From Rossellomorea vietnamensis (lineage in GTDB: Bacteria; Bacillota; Bacilli; Bacillales; Bacillaceae_B): a stretch of 64,000 bases of DNA. Below the pieces are notes generated by a model. That model ran no database searches and was not told the DNA's origin. It saw only the letters and a list, made by a program, of their open reading frames with translations. A program made the translations under genes and the position numbers. The stretch lies in assembly GCF_008180615.1 (NCBI RefSeq), contig NZ_VTEH01000001.1:81735-145734 (forward strand), written 5' to 3'. Of the stretch, positions 36,008 through 44,589 are shown one piece after another (within the stretch, counting starts at the first letter, position 1; each line of letters begins with the position of its first letter).

Positions 36008-37712
36008 AAATTCTGTCAGCCTCTTCCTTCCACACTCCTGAAGCTTTACCCGGCCTGGTAGAGTCAGCAGCACCATAAAAGAGGTTTTCCTCTTTATCAA
36101 TTAAAATTGCCTGAACATTACCTATAGGCATTGTATCATCAAGTATCTCGATCCCCAGATCTTTTAACTTTTGCTTTACTCCATCGCTGAAGTCATCTTC
36201 TACCCATACCTCAGGGGCTGTACTGTTATAAAGCCGGGGATGTTCAATTGCTTCTTTCAGGTCCATCTTGAAGTCGATTACATTCATAATCACATGAGCA
36301 ACAGATGAGACAATCGTAGGCCCTCCTGGTGAACCAAGCGTCATAAAAGGCTCTCCATCTTTCAGGATAATTGTCGGGCACTTTGCGCTGACCGGATATT
36401 TCCCTCCACGCATTTCGTTGATATGCTCTTTCTCCACTTTGAAGTCTGTTAAATCATTGTTTAATAAAAATCCGTATTCTTCAATCATGATGCCCGTTCC
36501 GAAATAATGCTCTAATGAAGACGTACAGGAGGCAACATTTCCCCACTGGTCCACTGCAGTGAAATGAGTGGTTTCTCTTCCTTCGCTTCTATTTTGAGAG
36601 GAGGCACCTGGATTCATTTCACTTTTCTCATATTCCCATGGGTTACCAAAATCAATATCAGGGTTTCTGCCGCCGTTAAAATCAATAAATTTCGCTCTTT
36701 CAGCAATATACTCAGGATCAAGCAAGCCGTTTACAGGGACATTATGAAAATCGGGATCACTCATGTAGGCTAGTTTATCCGAGAAGACAAGGCGCATTGC
36801 TTCTGAAAGAATAAAATATTTTTCCCATGAAGAAGCATTATATTCACTTAAATCAAATTGCTCGATGATCTTTAATATCTGCAGCAGATTTGTTCCTCCC
36901 CCATTCGGCGGCGGCGGAACTGCAACGTCGTACCCTCTATAATTTCTTACAACAGGCTCTTGAATCTGGCATTCATAATTCTCAAGGTCACTCATCTCCA
37001 TGTGACCATTATGAGACTGTAATCTATCAATAATTGCTTCGCCGATTTCACCTTTATACAATGCATCAATTCCTTTTTCTTTGAAAATCCTGAAAGTCCT
37101 TGCTAAGGCTTCATTTTTTACCAGATCTCCTTTGACGAGCGGAACGCCATTCGGGTAAAAGAATTCTTTGGCTGTATGGCCAACCCTGTCGCCATAAAGC
37201 TTTAAAGCTGTATCCCACAGCGAATTTACTGTGAATCCTTTTTCCGCGAGATCGATTGCAGGATCAATCAGTTCTCCAAGATCCTTAATTCCATAAGTTT
37301 TATTAATGGTATCCAGCGCTTTCATTATCCCTGGTATCCCGACAAAACTTTCATTCATCGTCCTTTCCACAAAAGGTATCACTTCTCCATTTTCATTCTT
37401 GCACACTTCGGGATGGGCACTTTGAGGAGCTTGTGAGTGTCCATTAAAAACTTTAGTTTCTCCCGACTTCTTATGGTGATAGACGATAAAACCACTGGCT
37501 CCTACACCTGTATTGAAAGGTTCAGAAACAGCAAGGGCAAACTGCATTGCTACTATGGCATCCGCTGCTGTCCCTCCTTTACGGAGCACTTCAGCACCAA
37601 TGTCACTTGATTCCTTTGTTGCACTGGCAGTCATCCCATAATCCCCGACCGCTTTGTAACGATCTTCACTGCGTTCATATTTTTGGTTTTTATAGATTTC
37701 CTTCATCTTCAT
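36006..37712 (-). CDS. Gamma-glutamyltransferase family protein
   Basis: The 568-residue Ntn hydrolase has the autoprocessing/catalytic Thr in ETTHFTAVDQWGNVASCTSSLEHYFGTGI (about 390) and substrate-binding LGSPGGPTIVSSV (about 470). It has no signal peptide (start MKMKEIYKNQKYERSEDRYKAVGDYGMTASATKESSDIGAEVLRKGGTAADA), unlike secreted Bacillus Ggt, so it is probably cytosolic and closer to the YwrD type. It would transfer or hydrolyse gamma-glutamyl groups. The start is chosen from CAGGAGG 8 bases upstream. Confidence 0.88.
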   Translation of the reverse strand: MKMKEIYKNQKYERSEDRYKAVGDYGMTASATKESSDIGAEVLRKGGTAADAIVAMQFALAVSEPFNTGVGASGFIVYHHKKSGETKVFNGHSQAPQSAHPEVCKNENGEVIPFVERTMNESFVGIPGIMKALDTINKTYGIKDLGELIDPAIDLAEKGFTVNSLWDTALKLYGDRVGHTAKEFFYPNGVPLVKGDLVKNEALARTFRIFKEKGIDALYKGEIGEAIIDRLQSHNGHMEMSDLENYECQIQEPVVRNYRGYDVAVPPPPNGGGTNLLQILKIIEQFDLSEYNASSWEKYFILSEAMRLVFSDKLAYMSDPDFHNVPVNGLLDPEYIAERAKFIDFNGGRNPDIDFGNPWEYEKSEMNPGASSQNRSEGRETTHFTAVDQWGNVASCTSSLEHYFGTGIMIEEYGFLLNNDLTDFKVEKEHINEMRGGKYPVSAKCPTIILKDGEPFMTLGSPGGPTIVSSVAHVIMNVIDFKMDLKEAIEHPRLYNSTAPEVWVEDDFSDGVKQKLKDLGIEILDDTMPIGNVQAILIDKEENLFYGAADSTRPGKASGVWKEEADRI

Positions 37713-38075
37713 AACCCATTCCTCCTGACTGATTCCGGTCATATTAACTGCATGTCTGGCTATCTTAACAAACGCTATATTTAATTCCTGCTAGTTAACA
37801 GTTAACTATATAGATTACTTTTAATGTGATTCTTTTAATTGAAGTTAATAGTATCGTTACCCATAAAAATATCTGTTTAAAACCTTCTTCAAAAAGATAG
37901 TATGAAAGGAATAAATTTAATTAATGCCACCATAGGCTTCTTTCAATCCACTAAAGAACCTGATAGCCTTTTGTGAATTGCAAACTTGGGGTTAACTATC
38001 CCCCTGCTGTTAAAATGCCTGACAATTTAATCTCAGTTTCCTTACTATGTACAGGTAATCATTTTCACGGAAAGT
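37713..38075. other. Intergenic region, no gene seen
   Basis: AT-rich, with no supportable ORF, RNA or repeat. It presumably holds the promoter of the gamma-glutamyltransferase gene. Confidence 0.4.
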
Positions 38076-38107
38076 AAAGAGCTTGCACATCAATGTGCAA
38101 GCTCTTT
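38076..38107 (-). terminator. Terminator after the KGG-repeat gene
   Basis: AAAGAGCTTGCACAT pairs with ATGTGCAAGCTCTTT around a 2-base centre, a perfect 15-bp stem. Confidence 0.88.
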
Positions 38108-38138
38108 AGGATTCTTATGGTAAACGGTGCAGTACTTA

Positions 38139-38549
38139 TTAGTTGTTATTATTGTTGTTGTTGTTCTGTCTGCTGTTTCCGCCTTTTTCGCCAATTTCCT
38201 TATAGAAATCTTTGTCATGGTTATTAGAAGTTGCTTCTCCGCCTTTTTCACCAATTTCCTGATAGAATTCTTTATCATGGTTTTCGGAAGTTGCTTCTCC
38301 GCCTTTTTTCCCAATCTCCTGATAGAAATCTTTGTCATGATTATTGGAGGTTGCCTCTCCGCCTTTTTCACCAATTTCCTGATAGAATTCCTTATCATGG
38401 TTGTTGGAAGTTGCTTCTCCGCCTTTTTGTCCGATTTCCTGATAAAATTCTTTGTCATGATTATTAGAAGTAGTCTGTCCGCCTTTACGTCCTGCTTCTT
38501 CCAAACTCATTTTACCATTGTCGTTTTGATTGTTGTTGTTTTTAGCCAT
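38139..38549 (-). CDS. KGG-repeat stress protein (GsiB-like)
   Basis: The 136-residue hydrophilic protein has six KGG motifs in five near-identical 20-residue repeats (KGGEATSNNHDKEFYQEIGE) and a terminal run of Asn. This is the stress-induced KGG family (PF10685), which includes GsiB, a sigma-B-controlled protein of Bacillus proposed to act as a desiccation or hydrophilin-type protectant. The start at 38549 follows AAGGAGG. No sigma-B promoter was found upstream. Confidence 0.9.
   Translation of the reverse strand: MAKNNNNQNDNGKMSLEEAGRKGGQTTSNNHDKEFYQEIGQKGGEATSNNHDKEFYQEIGEKGGEATSNNHDKDFYQEIGKKGGEATSENHDKEFYQEIGEKGGEATSNNHDKDFYKEIGEKGGNSRQNNNNNNNN
38165..38500. repeat. 60-bp tandem repeats inside the KGG gene
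   Basis: Five units of exactly 60 bp encode the 20-residue repeats. High DNA identity indicates recent expansion or homogenisation. Confidence 0.85.
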
Positions 38550-39290
38550 TATTAATTCCTCCTTAAAGAATAAAATAGTTTTTTTCATTAGGTTGAATTA
38601 CTCTAGCTGTTTTCTCAGATGTCCTTAACTGTCTTGATGAGTCGTCTTGCAGTTAACTCAACACGAAATAACCCTGTTGAGCAATGACTTTTTATCTTAA
38701 CCTGTGTTCTTATTCTTCCACTTTTAAAGTCTATTAAACTCCAAATGATATTTTTAACATTAATGTAACGTTACTGTAATTCTATTTATACTTAAAATAT
38801 GGTATGGAACCTTCTGCTTCTAGTACTTCTGCTCCTATGTAGATTAAGTTCATTTCCTTTTGTAATATTTAATTTTACAATGCTCTTTAAGTAAACTTTG
38901 ATACTTTATAATAAAAATCCTGAATGAGTCTCTTATTTCATGCGCAATCTATCCAATAGGCAGAATATTAAAGCTCTTTTACCCAGCTAAGAACCGAGGC
39001 AGCCAAATTCACGTAAACGCCTGATAACTTCACTTGCCGCCAAACAAGCTTGCACTCTTTTTATTTTTTAGCATGATGCAAAGAGGAATAGTTATTTCCA
39101 TACAAACAAGCTTCTACATCCACGCTTATGATAATCGGTTCATGGAAAAATAGTGGAAGTATATTCGCTTTCCTCTCAGAATGGATACATTTAAGGGGGA
39201 AGTTAATAAAAGCCAATAACAGAACCTGTTAGCATAATGGGTTCTGTTTTTAAGTACAAACTTCTAATTAGCCAAAGAAATGGTAGAGTG
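38550..39290. other. Intergenic region with a solo repeat end
   Basis: No gene. GCTCTTTAAGTAAACTTTGA near 38882 matches the end of the miniature inverted-repeat family. GAACCTGTTAGCATAATGGG near 39214 recurs in part at 39763 (GAACCTGTAAGC), flanking the mosaic repeat region. Confidence 0.4.
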
Positions 39291-39735
39291 ATTTCCACTC
39301 CAGATGCGTGACTCCGCGGGGCGTGCGGTGAAGCAAAAGTGGAAGCGGCCGTTCAGCGACGTACAGATTTTAGGGCTCTCGCATGAGATAAAGGAATCAC
39401 GAAGAGCGACAGCGATTCGATGATGACTTATCTATATAAAGTGAAATGGCCCCGCTCAGCGGCGTACGGACTGGACTGACTCCGCATGAGATAAAGGAAA
39501 CACAACGAACATAGTGAGTTGATGTTGACTTATCGCAAGGAGGAGGCAGGGAAGTACGCTAGCCGCCTTAGGCCATGCAGCTAGATTAGCAAGGAGAGAG
39601 ACCGAAATCTGCTAGTCGCTGGCCGCTGGAGCTGGATGAGCCTCCTCGGCTTCATAAAAAGCGGAAGCGGCCGTTCACCGTTAAACCAACAAAAAAGGAG
39701 AGTCAAAATCTAGGCGATTCGACACTCCTTTTTAT
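39290..39735. repeat. Mosaic of GC-rich intergenic repeats
   Basis: It contains two copies of the GC-rich core (CGTGACTCCGCGGGGCGTGC near 39305; GAGCCTCCTCGGCTTC near 39639) and two copies of a motif beginning GCATGAGATAAAGGAAWCAC (39381 and 39485). Each of the latter is followed by GATG...GACTTATC, a tandem duplication with about 104-base spacing. GTGGAAGCGGCCGTTCA is also repeated (39339 and 39660). No ORF. Confidence 0.6.
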
Positions 39736-39792
39736 GTATAATTGTTAAATTTTCACTCTAAAACAGAACCTGTAAGCAGGTGTTTTTTGCTT

Positions 39793-39972
39793 TTATTCTT
39801 CTATAAGATCTTCTATAGCTACTTGAGACCTTTCTTCGAGCGGACCCCGCAAATGGATTTCGGCCAGTCTTTGATCCTCCAGCAGTTCATCAATCCAGAC
39901 AGATACTCCTTGATAAGTAACATCAATATCAGCTGAAGAAGACAGTATTTGTTTAACTCTGTTAACGTCCAT
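39793..39972 (-). CDS. sspH: H-type small acid-soluble spore protein
   Basis: The 59-residue protein [43 protein letters not shown]... matches SspH in length and pattern (MNVxRAKxI...YxGxxVWI). SspH is a minor spore-core protein made in the forespore. The start at 39972 has GGAGGTGGAG upstream. A sigma-G-type promoter is present, which supports the identification. Confidence 0.88.
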   Translation of the reverse strand: MDVNRVKQILSSSADIDVTYQGVSVWIDELLEDQRLAEIHLRGPLEERSQVAIEDLIEE

Positions 39973-40001
39973 GTCTCCACCTCCAATTATAATCATGGAA
40001 A

Positions 40002-40031
40002 TAGTTTGCCTGGTTCTTTAGCTTTTATTCA
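40002..40031 (-). promoter_or_regulatory. Sigma-G-type forespore promoter of sspH
   Basis: On the minus strand TGAATA (40026-40031) is followed after exactly 17 bases by CAAACTA (40002-40008), one base from the sigma-G consensus CATACTA. Confidence 0.72.
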
Positions 40032-40072
40032 AATAATGAAATAAGGTACATCTGCTGTATAATTAAACAGTT

Positions 40073-40651
40073 TTATACTTGGAAATCAGTTAATACAGGT
40101 TGATCCACGACTTCTTGCCATTCTTTACGCAATAAGGAATAAACATACGTATCATTAGAAACACCGTTTTGAAAAATATACCCTCGAAGTATCCCCTCTT
40201 TTTTGAAGCCGATCTTCTCAAGCAGCCCGTAGGAAGAGTGATTCTCCAGAAATGTAACAGCTCCAATACGAAATAAATGTAGTTCTTCAAATGCGTAGCG
40301 GATGACTGCATTCGCCGCTTCTGTCGTGATGCCGCTCCTCCAATAATCAGGATGAATTTCAAAGCCTATTTCTGCTTTTTTCTGTCCGGTTTGTAAATTA
40401 TTCAGCCCTGCCGTTCCGATAAATGCTCCAGTATCTTTTAAGATGATTCCCCACCTCATTGATCTTTTGCTTTCGTAGCCTGTCCTAAAAGCTTGAATAA
40501 TCTCAGCAGCCTGCTCTTTCTTTTTAAGGCTTTCCATTCCATAATATTTCGTAACGCGATCCAAAGACATGACACTGAAATAAGCCTCAATATCCTTCTC
40601 TGTAATTTCAATTAATTTCAATCGCTTAGTTTCTAATTCTGGAAATGTCAT
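40073..40651 (-). CDS. RimJ/RimL-type N-acetyltransferase
   Basis: The 192-residue GNAT starts FPELETKRLKLIEITEKDIEAYF and carries EIGFEIHPDYWRSGITTEAANAVIRYAFEELHLFRIGAVTFLENHSSYGLLEKIGFKKEGILRGY. This is the protein N-terminal acetyltransferase-like subgroup. Substrate unknown; monocistronic. Confidence 0.88.
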   Translation of the reverse strand: MTFPELETKRLKLIEITEKDIEAYFSVMSLDRVTKYYGMESLKKKEQAAEIIQAFRTGYESKRSMRWGIILKDTGAFIGTAGLNNLQTGQKKAEIGFEIHPDYWRSGITTEAANAVIRYAFEELHLFRIGAVTFLENHSSYGLLEKIGFKKEGILRGYIFQNGVSNDTYVYSLLRKEWQEVVDQPVLTDFQV

Positions 40652-41018
40652 ATGTAACTCCCTTTCTCCACGGCAATATACAATATATGCTAATAAATCC
40701 AGCGTTTAAAAGGTGTAGAAATTTGTCGAGAATTAAAATTTCTCATCCCCCACCAAAGTACGAGGAGGACGCGGATAACATAGATACAGTTACTCAAAAA
40801 GATAAAATCACATTAACTATGTTCCTAGGATAAGGAGGCACCAATATATTGACCAATTTTTCTTAGAAGGTGCTCTTGCAGAACTAAATCTTCAATTGAG
40901 ATACACTAACTTCATTCTGCATTTCTTTTCTAGTATTAAACACATTAATACCCACCTGTATTTTAAATATTAAATTAAGATGTTAACGCGGTGAACCACT
41001 ATGTAATTAGATAAATGA
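40652..41018. other. Intergenic region, no gene seen
   Basis: AT-rich with no supportable ORF. A short frame at 40645-40833 lacks a ribosome site and family resemblance. Confidence 0.4.
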
Positions 41019-41020
41019 AA

Positions 41021-41047
41021 AGGCTGTCGAGACATTCTCGACAGCCT
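41021..41047. repeat. Perfect 12-bp hairpin
   Basis: AGGCTGTCGAGA and TCTCGACAGCCT flank CAT. It directly precedes the composite repeat and may be a terminator or part of it. Confidence 0.6.
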
Positions 41048-41049
41048 GA

Positions 41050-41384
41050 GAGGCTGGGACAAAACCATAATAAATGCTCTCTTCGCAAAGATTGTGGCTG
41101 AGTAAAAAGAATGGATTTCCGCTCCAGGTGCACGACTCCGCGGGGCGGGCGGTGAGCCTCCTCGGCTTTGCCTGTGGGGTCTCACCTGTCCCGCTAGTCC
41201 CGCAGGAGGTCGCACACCTTCCGCTCCAATCCGTCTACGTTCAGAAAAAATCGATAAATAACCTTAAAAGCAACATCTTCAAATAGAGCCTATTAAAATG
41301 AAAGGACCGCATGAAATCAAGTATAAAACCTTGAACTCATGCGGTTTTATTTTTCTAATATCCCAACTTATGTCCCAGCCTCCT
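41050..41384. mobile_element. Nested inverted-repeat element with GC-rich core
   Basis: The outer ends GAGGCTGGGACA (41050) and TGTCCCAGCCTC (ends about 41383) are inverted repeats. Inside, GCTCTCTTCGCAAAGATTGT (about 41077) and the complement of AACATCTTCAAATAGAGC (about 41272) form the miniature-family ends. They enclose a full-length GC-rich core (41105-41250), itself with GGATTTCCGCTCC/CTTCCGCTCC ends. No transposase ORF. Confidence 0.65.
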
Positions 41385-41390
41385 TCTGTG

Positions 41391-41654
41391 TTACTTCTTT
41401 TTTTGAATTCCCTTTGTCACTAGAGAGTTTTCACTATTAGCGAGATAGTTGTCGGGATCAACGCCTTTTGAAGATTTACCACTCTCCAGTTCTTCATTGA
41501 TTTTCTTATTAGCATTCTCTGTTTTACTATCAGCTATAGACGAGTTTTCTTCTTTATAGAACTCCCCATTCAATTGCTGATTGGCTTTTTGAGCATTGTC
41601 TTTATCACTGTACCCGCTGATAACAATTACCTCCTTTGCAATCTGGTGTTCCAA
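41391..41654 (-). CDS. Small hydrophilic protein of uncertain start
   Basis: The frame gives up to 87 residues (TTG start): ...ISGYSDKDNAQKANQQLNGEFYKEENSSIADSKTENANKKINEELESGKSSKGVDPDNYL. It is strongly charged, with no hydrophobic core, so probably disordered. An excellent AAGGAGGTAATT site lies inside the frame, with no ATG/GTG/TTG in frame after it; an unusual ATC start would be 8 bases away. No family recognised. Confidence 0.5.
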   Translation of the reverse strand: MEHQIAKEVIVISGYSDKDNAQKANQQLNGEFYKEENSSIADSKTENANKKINEELESGKSSKGVDPDNYLANSENSLVTKGIQKKK

Positions 41655-41738
41655 TCTTCCTATTCCCGTTTTGACAAGAAATAATCAGCACATTATTTTT
41701 ACTGAAAAAAGCAATTTGAATGGGCAGGAAAATTCTTA

Positions 41739-42305
41739 CTAGCTTTTGTTCTCATTTCTCCTCCTATAGAATTTGAACACAATAATAAAAAGGAGAAACA
41801 GCAGACCTCCAAGCAAAGATCCACTAGTGTTCGTCATCCAATCATCGATATCTGTCGACCGTCCAAGAGGCACTAAATACTGTATCACTTCTACAGTTAC
41901 TGAGAGCAGACTGCCGGCAAGCGTCGTTTTTATCAACCTCCACTTCCGGTTCCGAATCCACCAAGAATAAAAAAATCCGAACGGTATGAAGAGCACTATG
42001 TTAGCCAGTAAGTTCCTGATAGGTATATCCAAATGGGTTCTGTAAACCAGGTTGAGCCTGAGATTATCAAACGGCCGGAAATTGGTATTCCCTTCAAGTG
42101 CAACCCCGGGTACAAGCGGAGATAGTGTAATAAGAAATATTCCGCCAATTGATATCAAGGTGAAAAGGACTGGAATAAGATCAGCCCACCTGGCGTCCTC
42201 TTTTCCTTTTCGGTTCTTCCATACAAAAACCGCCATCACCAGTGCGGCGGTCACTAGAGCCATAATAGGGATTACCCAACTGAATTGTCTCCAAAGCTGT
42301 ATCAT
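41739..42305 (-). CDS. VanZ-family membrane protein
   Basis: The 188-residue protein has five hydrophobic helices and the VanZ-like blocks NFRPFDNLRLN, NIVLFIPFGFFYSWW and GRSTDIDDWMTNTSGSLLGGLL. VanZ proteins confer low-level teicoplanin resistance in one cluster but are widespread with no defined role; resistance should not be assumed here. Confidence 0.88.
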   Translation of the reverse strand: MIQLWRQFSWVIPIMALVTAALVMAVFVWKNRKGKEDARWADLIPVLFTLISIGGIFLITLSPLVPGVALEGNTNFRPFDNLRLNLVYRTHLDIPIRNLLANIVLFIPFGFFYSWWIRNRKWRLIKTTLAGSLLSVTVEVIQYLVPLGRSTDIDDWMTNTSGSLLGGLLFLLFIIVFKFYRRRNENKS

Positions 42306-42527
42306 CTTCAGCCTTCTTTCTACTCATAATACAAAAATTCAATTAAAATTTTCTTAAACTAGTACACTACTTGTTCTTATAGTCGATTACTATTTTCACT
42401 GAAAATGAGTTTCTGTTCAAGAAAAATATAATGGATTAGCGATTTTATATGAATTAGTTGCGGTAATCATATTAAATGAGCATAATAAGGATGTGGCTTA
42501 AAAGAACGTTTAACAGGAGTGAATAGC

Positions 42528-42791
42528 ATGAATGTACATAAAGCGATAACAAACCATTCAAAAAAGCAAAATGCAATTGCTAAAGAATTTATAAAACTTG
42601 ATCAGCAGAGAGAGTATTATATTGATGAAGCAGTAAGTCTTTGCCTGAAGGGCGAGCCCTTTACAACTGATAAAATCAACGAAGTTACTAAAAGAATCAA
42701 TGATGAGGCAAGGCTCGGTATAGTTCCCGAAAGAAAGTTAGTAACTGTACAGATGGTCGAGGAGTATTGTGCTTCCTTAACAAAAAATTAA
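42528..42791 (+). CDS. YpbS/DUF2533-like protein
   Basis: The 87-residue helical protein MNVHKAITNHSKKQNAIAKEFIKLDQQREYYIDEAVSLCLKGEPFTTDKINEVTKRIND...VPERKLVTVQMVEEYC matches the DUF2533 (YpbS) pattern of Bacilli. Function unknown. The ATG at 42528 follows AGGAG by about 8 bases. Confidence 0.8.
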   Translation: MNVHKAITNHSKKQNAIAKEFIKLDQQREYYIDEAVSLCLKGEPFTTDKINEVTKRINDEARLGIVPERKLVTVQMVEEYCASLTKN

Positions 42792-42879
42792 TTCCCCCAC
42801 TCCCTTTCGTAGGAGAGGATAATGTCCAAGAACACCCAGGAAATCTAGTGAGGGCACAGAAAAAGTCCATTAAAGATCT

Positions 42880-42924
42880 AAAAGGCAGAATCGCTCTCTT
42901 CAAAGAGCGATTCTGCCTTTTTTA
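42880..42924 (+). terminator. Terminator downstream of the YpbS-like gene
   Basis: AAAGGCAGAATCGCTCT pairs with AGAGCGATTCTGCCTTT and is followed by TTT; a perfect 17-bp stem. Confidence 0.9.
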
Positions 42925-42944
42925 CTTCAGGTTTTACGAAAAAG

Positions 42945-43036
42945 TGTAGATTTCCGTTGCAGGTACGCGACTCCTCGGGGCGGGCGTTGAGCCTCCTCCC
43001 GCTTCGCCTGTATAAATAGCGGAAGCACCCGGTCAG
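42945..43036. repeat. Partial GC-rich core repeat
   Basis: GATTTCCGTTGCAGGTACGC and CTCGGGGCGGGCGTTGAGCC match the core at 41.1 kb. The copy is truncated and ends AAATAGCGGAAGCACC. Confidence 0.6.
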
Positions 43037-43058
43037 ACCCGACAGGCAAATGGTCTTA

Positions 43059-43496
43059 TTATGAGTTATAAGCACTCAGCATCCAAACATGCTGTTCCAG
43101 TGAGGATTTAATTCCAATGAACATATCAGCTGTAGGCTGATCATGCAGATCTTCGGCCGTTTCAATCAGCTTCTTGCTTTCTTTGATGACCTGTTCGAAA
43201 TCTTCCACCAAGGCTTCCACCATATCCTTCGCATCTTCCTGACAAGTTGCTTCATTTATAGTAGCCGTTTCTAGGTATTTTTTTAAAGTGGCAACCGGTT
43301 TCCCTTTCAATGTAAGAATTCTTTCAGCAATTTCATCTATGTATTGTCCTGCTTCATTATAATACTCCTCAAACTTTTCATGTAGAGTAAAAAAGTCCGG
43401 ACCTGTAACATACCAATGGTAATTATGAAGCTTGGTGTAGAGGATATTCCAGTTTGACAGCTGGTTATTCAGCATCACAATCAATCCGTTTGACAT
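43059..43496 (-). CDS. Dps-family ferritin-like protein
   Basis: The 145-residue protein has the Dps ferroxidase motif [37 protein letters not shown] (about 23-59), with the two His, Asp and Glu ligands. It would form a dodecamer that oxidises and stores iron and protects DNA from peroxide. It matches Bacillus Dps/MrgA in length. Monocistronic. An AT-rich near-palindrome lies upstream, but it is not a clear PerR box. Confidence 0.92.
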   Translation of the reverse strand: MSNGLIVMLNNQLSNWNILYTKLHNYHWYVTGPDFFTLHEKFEEYYNEAGQYIDEIAERILTLKGKPVATLKKYLETATINEATCQEDAKDMVEALVEDFEQVIKESKKLIETAEDLHDQPTADMFIGIKSSLEQHVWMLSAYNS

Positions 43497-43738
43497 CCTT
43501 ATATCCCGCCCTTTTCCTAATTTTTATTTCAATTTAATTAAATTCACTCTTATAGCTTTCCTTTTTTCTGCAAATGTTATACACTTGCTCCTAGGTTCAA
43601 ATTTTGAGAGCCCGGCTAATTGGTGAATGATGTATCTCAGCCTTTATTGCAAGGGACGATGAGCCTATTTTTCATCACAATGGTCTTTTAAGACAATCAA
43701 TTTTCCAACTAATAATTGGAAGAAAGAGGGGTAAGAAA

Positions 43739-44533
43739 ATGAAAAACAGATGGAAATTGGCAATGCTTACGGGCATTCTTTCACTAGGATTGGCAGCATG
43801 TTCCGATAACGAGGAAAATGCTGAGGAAGCAGAAAATAATTCAGATGTTACTGAAGAACAACCTGCAGAGCAAACTGAGGAACAGGCGGATCAAGCCGCT
43901 CAAATGGAAGAAATGCAAAAGAAATTAGAAGAACAGCATATTGAAGAAGACAAAACGGTAGCTGTTGTCAATGATGAAGAAATCAAAGGTGAGGCTTACA
44001 ATAGCCTTCTGACTGAAAGCCAAATGAGCTACCAGCAGATGGGACAAGACCCAACATCAGAAGAGATTGCAGCTCAATTAAAAGAAAGTACGATTGACAG
44101 CTTGATAGGCCAGACTCTACTCCTTCAGCAAGCTGAAGAAAAAGGGTACGAGGCTGATGATGAAGAGATTCAGCAAGAGATCGCCACACTCAAGGAAGGC
44201 TATGAAGATGAGGCTGAATTTGAAGAAGTGTTGAAAAGCAGCGGTCTGTCACTAGAAGATTTGGAAGCTGAAGTTGCTAAAAATATTAAGTATACTGCTT
44301 ATATTGAGAATGAATTGACCGTCGAAGAAGTGAAAGAAGAAGATGTAAAAGCCTATTATGATCAAATCGTTGAACAAAATAGCGGATCCGAAGAGGCTGA
44401 GGCTCAAATTCCTGAATATGAAGAAGTGAAAGATCGAATCAGACAGGACCTTGAAGGTCAGAAAACACAAGAAGTGCTAGCCGCAGAGGTTGAGAAATTG
44501 CGGGAAAATGCATCAATAGATGTGAAGATCTAA
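43739..44533 (+). CDS. SurA-N-like lipoprotein (foldase-like)
   Basis: The 264-residue protein has a lipoprotein signal with lipobox LAAC (Cys about 21), a very acidic linker (EENAEEAEN...EEQADQ), then a SurA/trigger-type N-terminal chaperone domain (VAVVNDEEIKGEAYNSLL...SLIGQTLLLQQAEEKGYEADDEEIQQEI). The parvulin domain of PrsA is absent. It is probably a membrane-anchored extracytoplasmic chaperone. Ribosome site AGAGGGG; a terminator follows. Confidence 0.87.
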   Translation: MKNRWKLAMLTGILSLGLAACSDNEENAEEAENNSDVTEEQPAEQTEEQADQAAQMEEMQKKLEEQHIEEDKTVAVVNDEEIKGEAYNSLLTESQMSYQQMGQDPTSEEIAAQLKESTIDSLIGQTLLLQQAEEKGYEADDEEIQQEIATLKEGYEDEAEFEEVLKSSGLSLEDLEAEVAKNIKYTAYIENELTVEEVKEEDVKAYYDQIVEQNSGSEEAEAQIPEYEEVKDRIRQDLEGQKTQEVLAAEVEKLRENASIDVKI

Positions 44534-44550
44534 AGTTGTGATATAAAGAA

Positions 44551-44587
44551 AAAAGCCTGTTCTCCCCTTAGGTGGACAGGCTTTTTT
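44551..44587. terminator. Terminator after the SurA-like gene
   Basis: AAAAGCCTGTTC pairs with GGACAGGCTTTT and is followed by T; usable by both convergent genes. Confidence 0.85.
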
Positions 44588-44589
44588 CT

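Noticed and set aside
38165..38500. CRISPR-like array
   Set aside because: The regular 60-bp repeats are coding tandem repeats without unique spacers.
38127..38555. 142-residue plus-strand repetitive ORF
   Set aside because: Antisense shadow of the KGG-repeat gene caused by its 60-bp periodicity.
41739..42305. Glycopeptide-resistance cluster (VanZ with VanW at 25 kb)
   Set aside because: The two genes are far apart, both families are widespread housekeeping-type proteins, and no vanHAX or vanRS genes are present.
43530..43550. PerR box ahead of the Dps gene
   Set aside because: The AT-rich near-palindrome AATTTAATTAAATT does not match the PerR consensus well enough.
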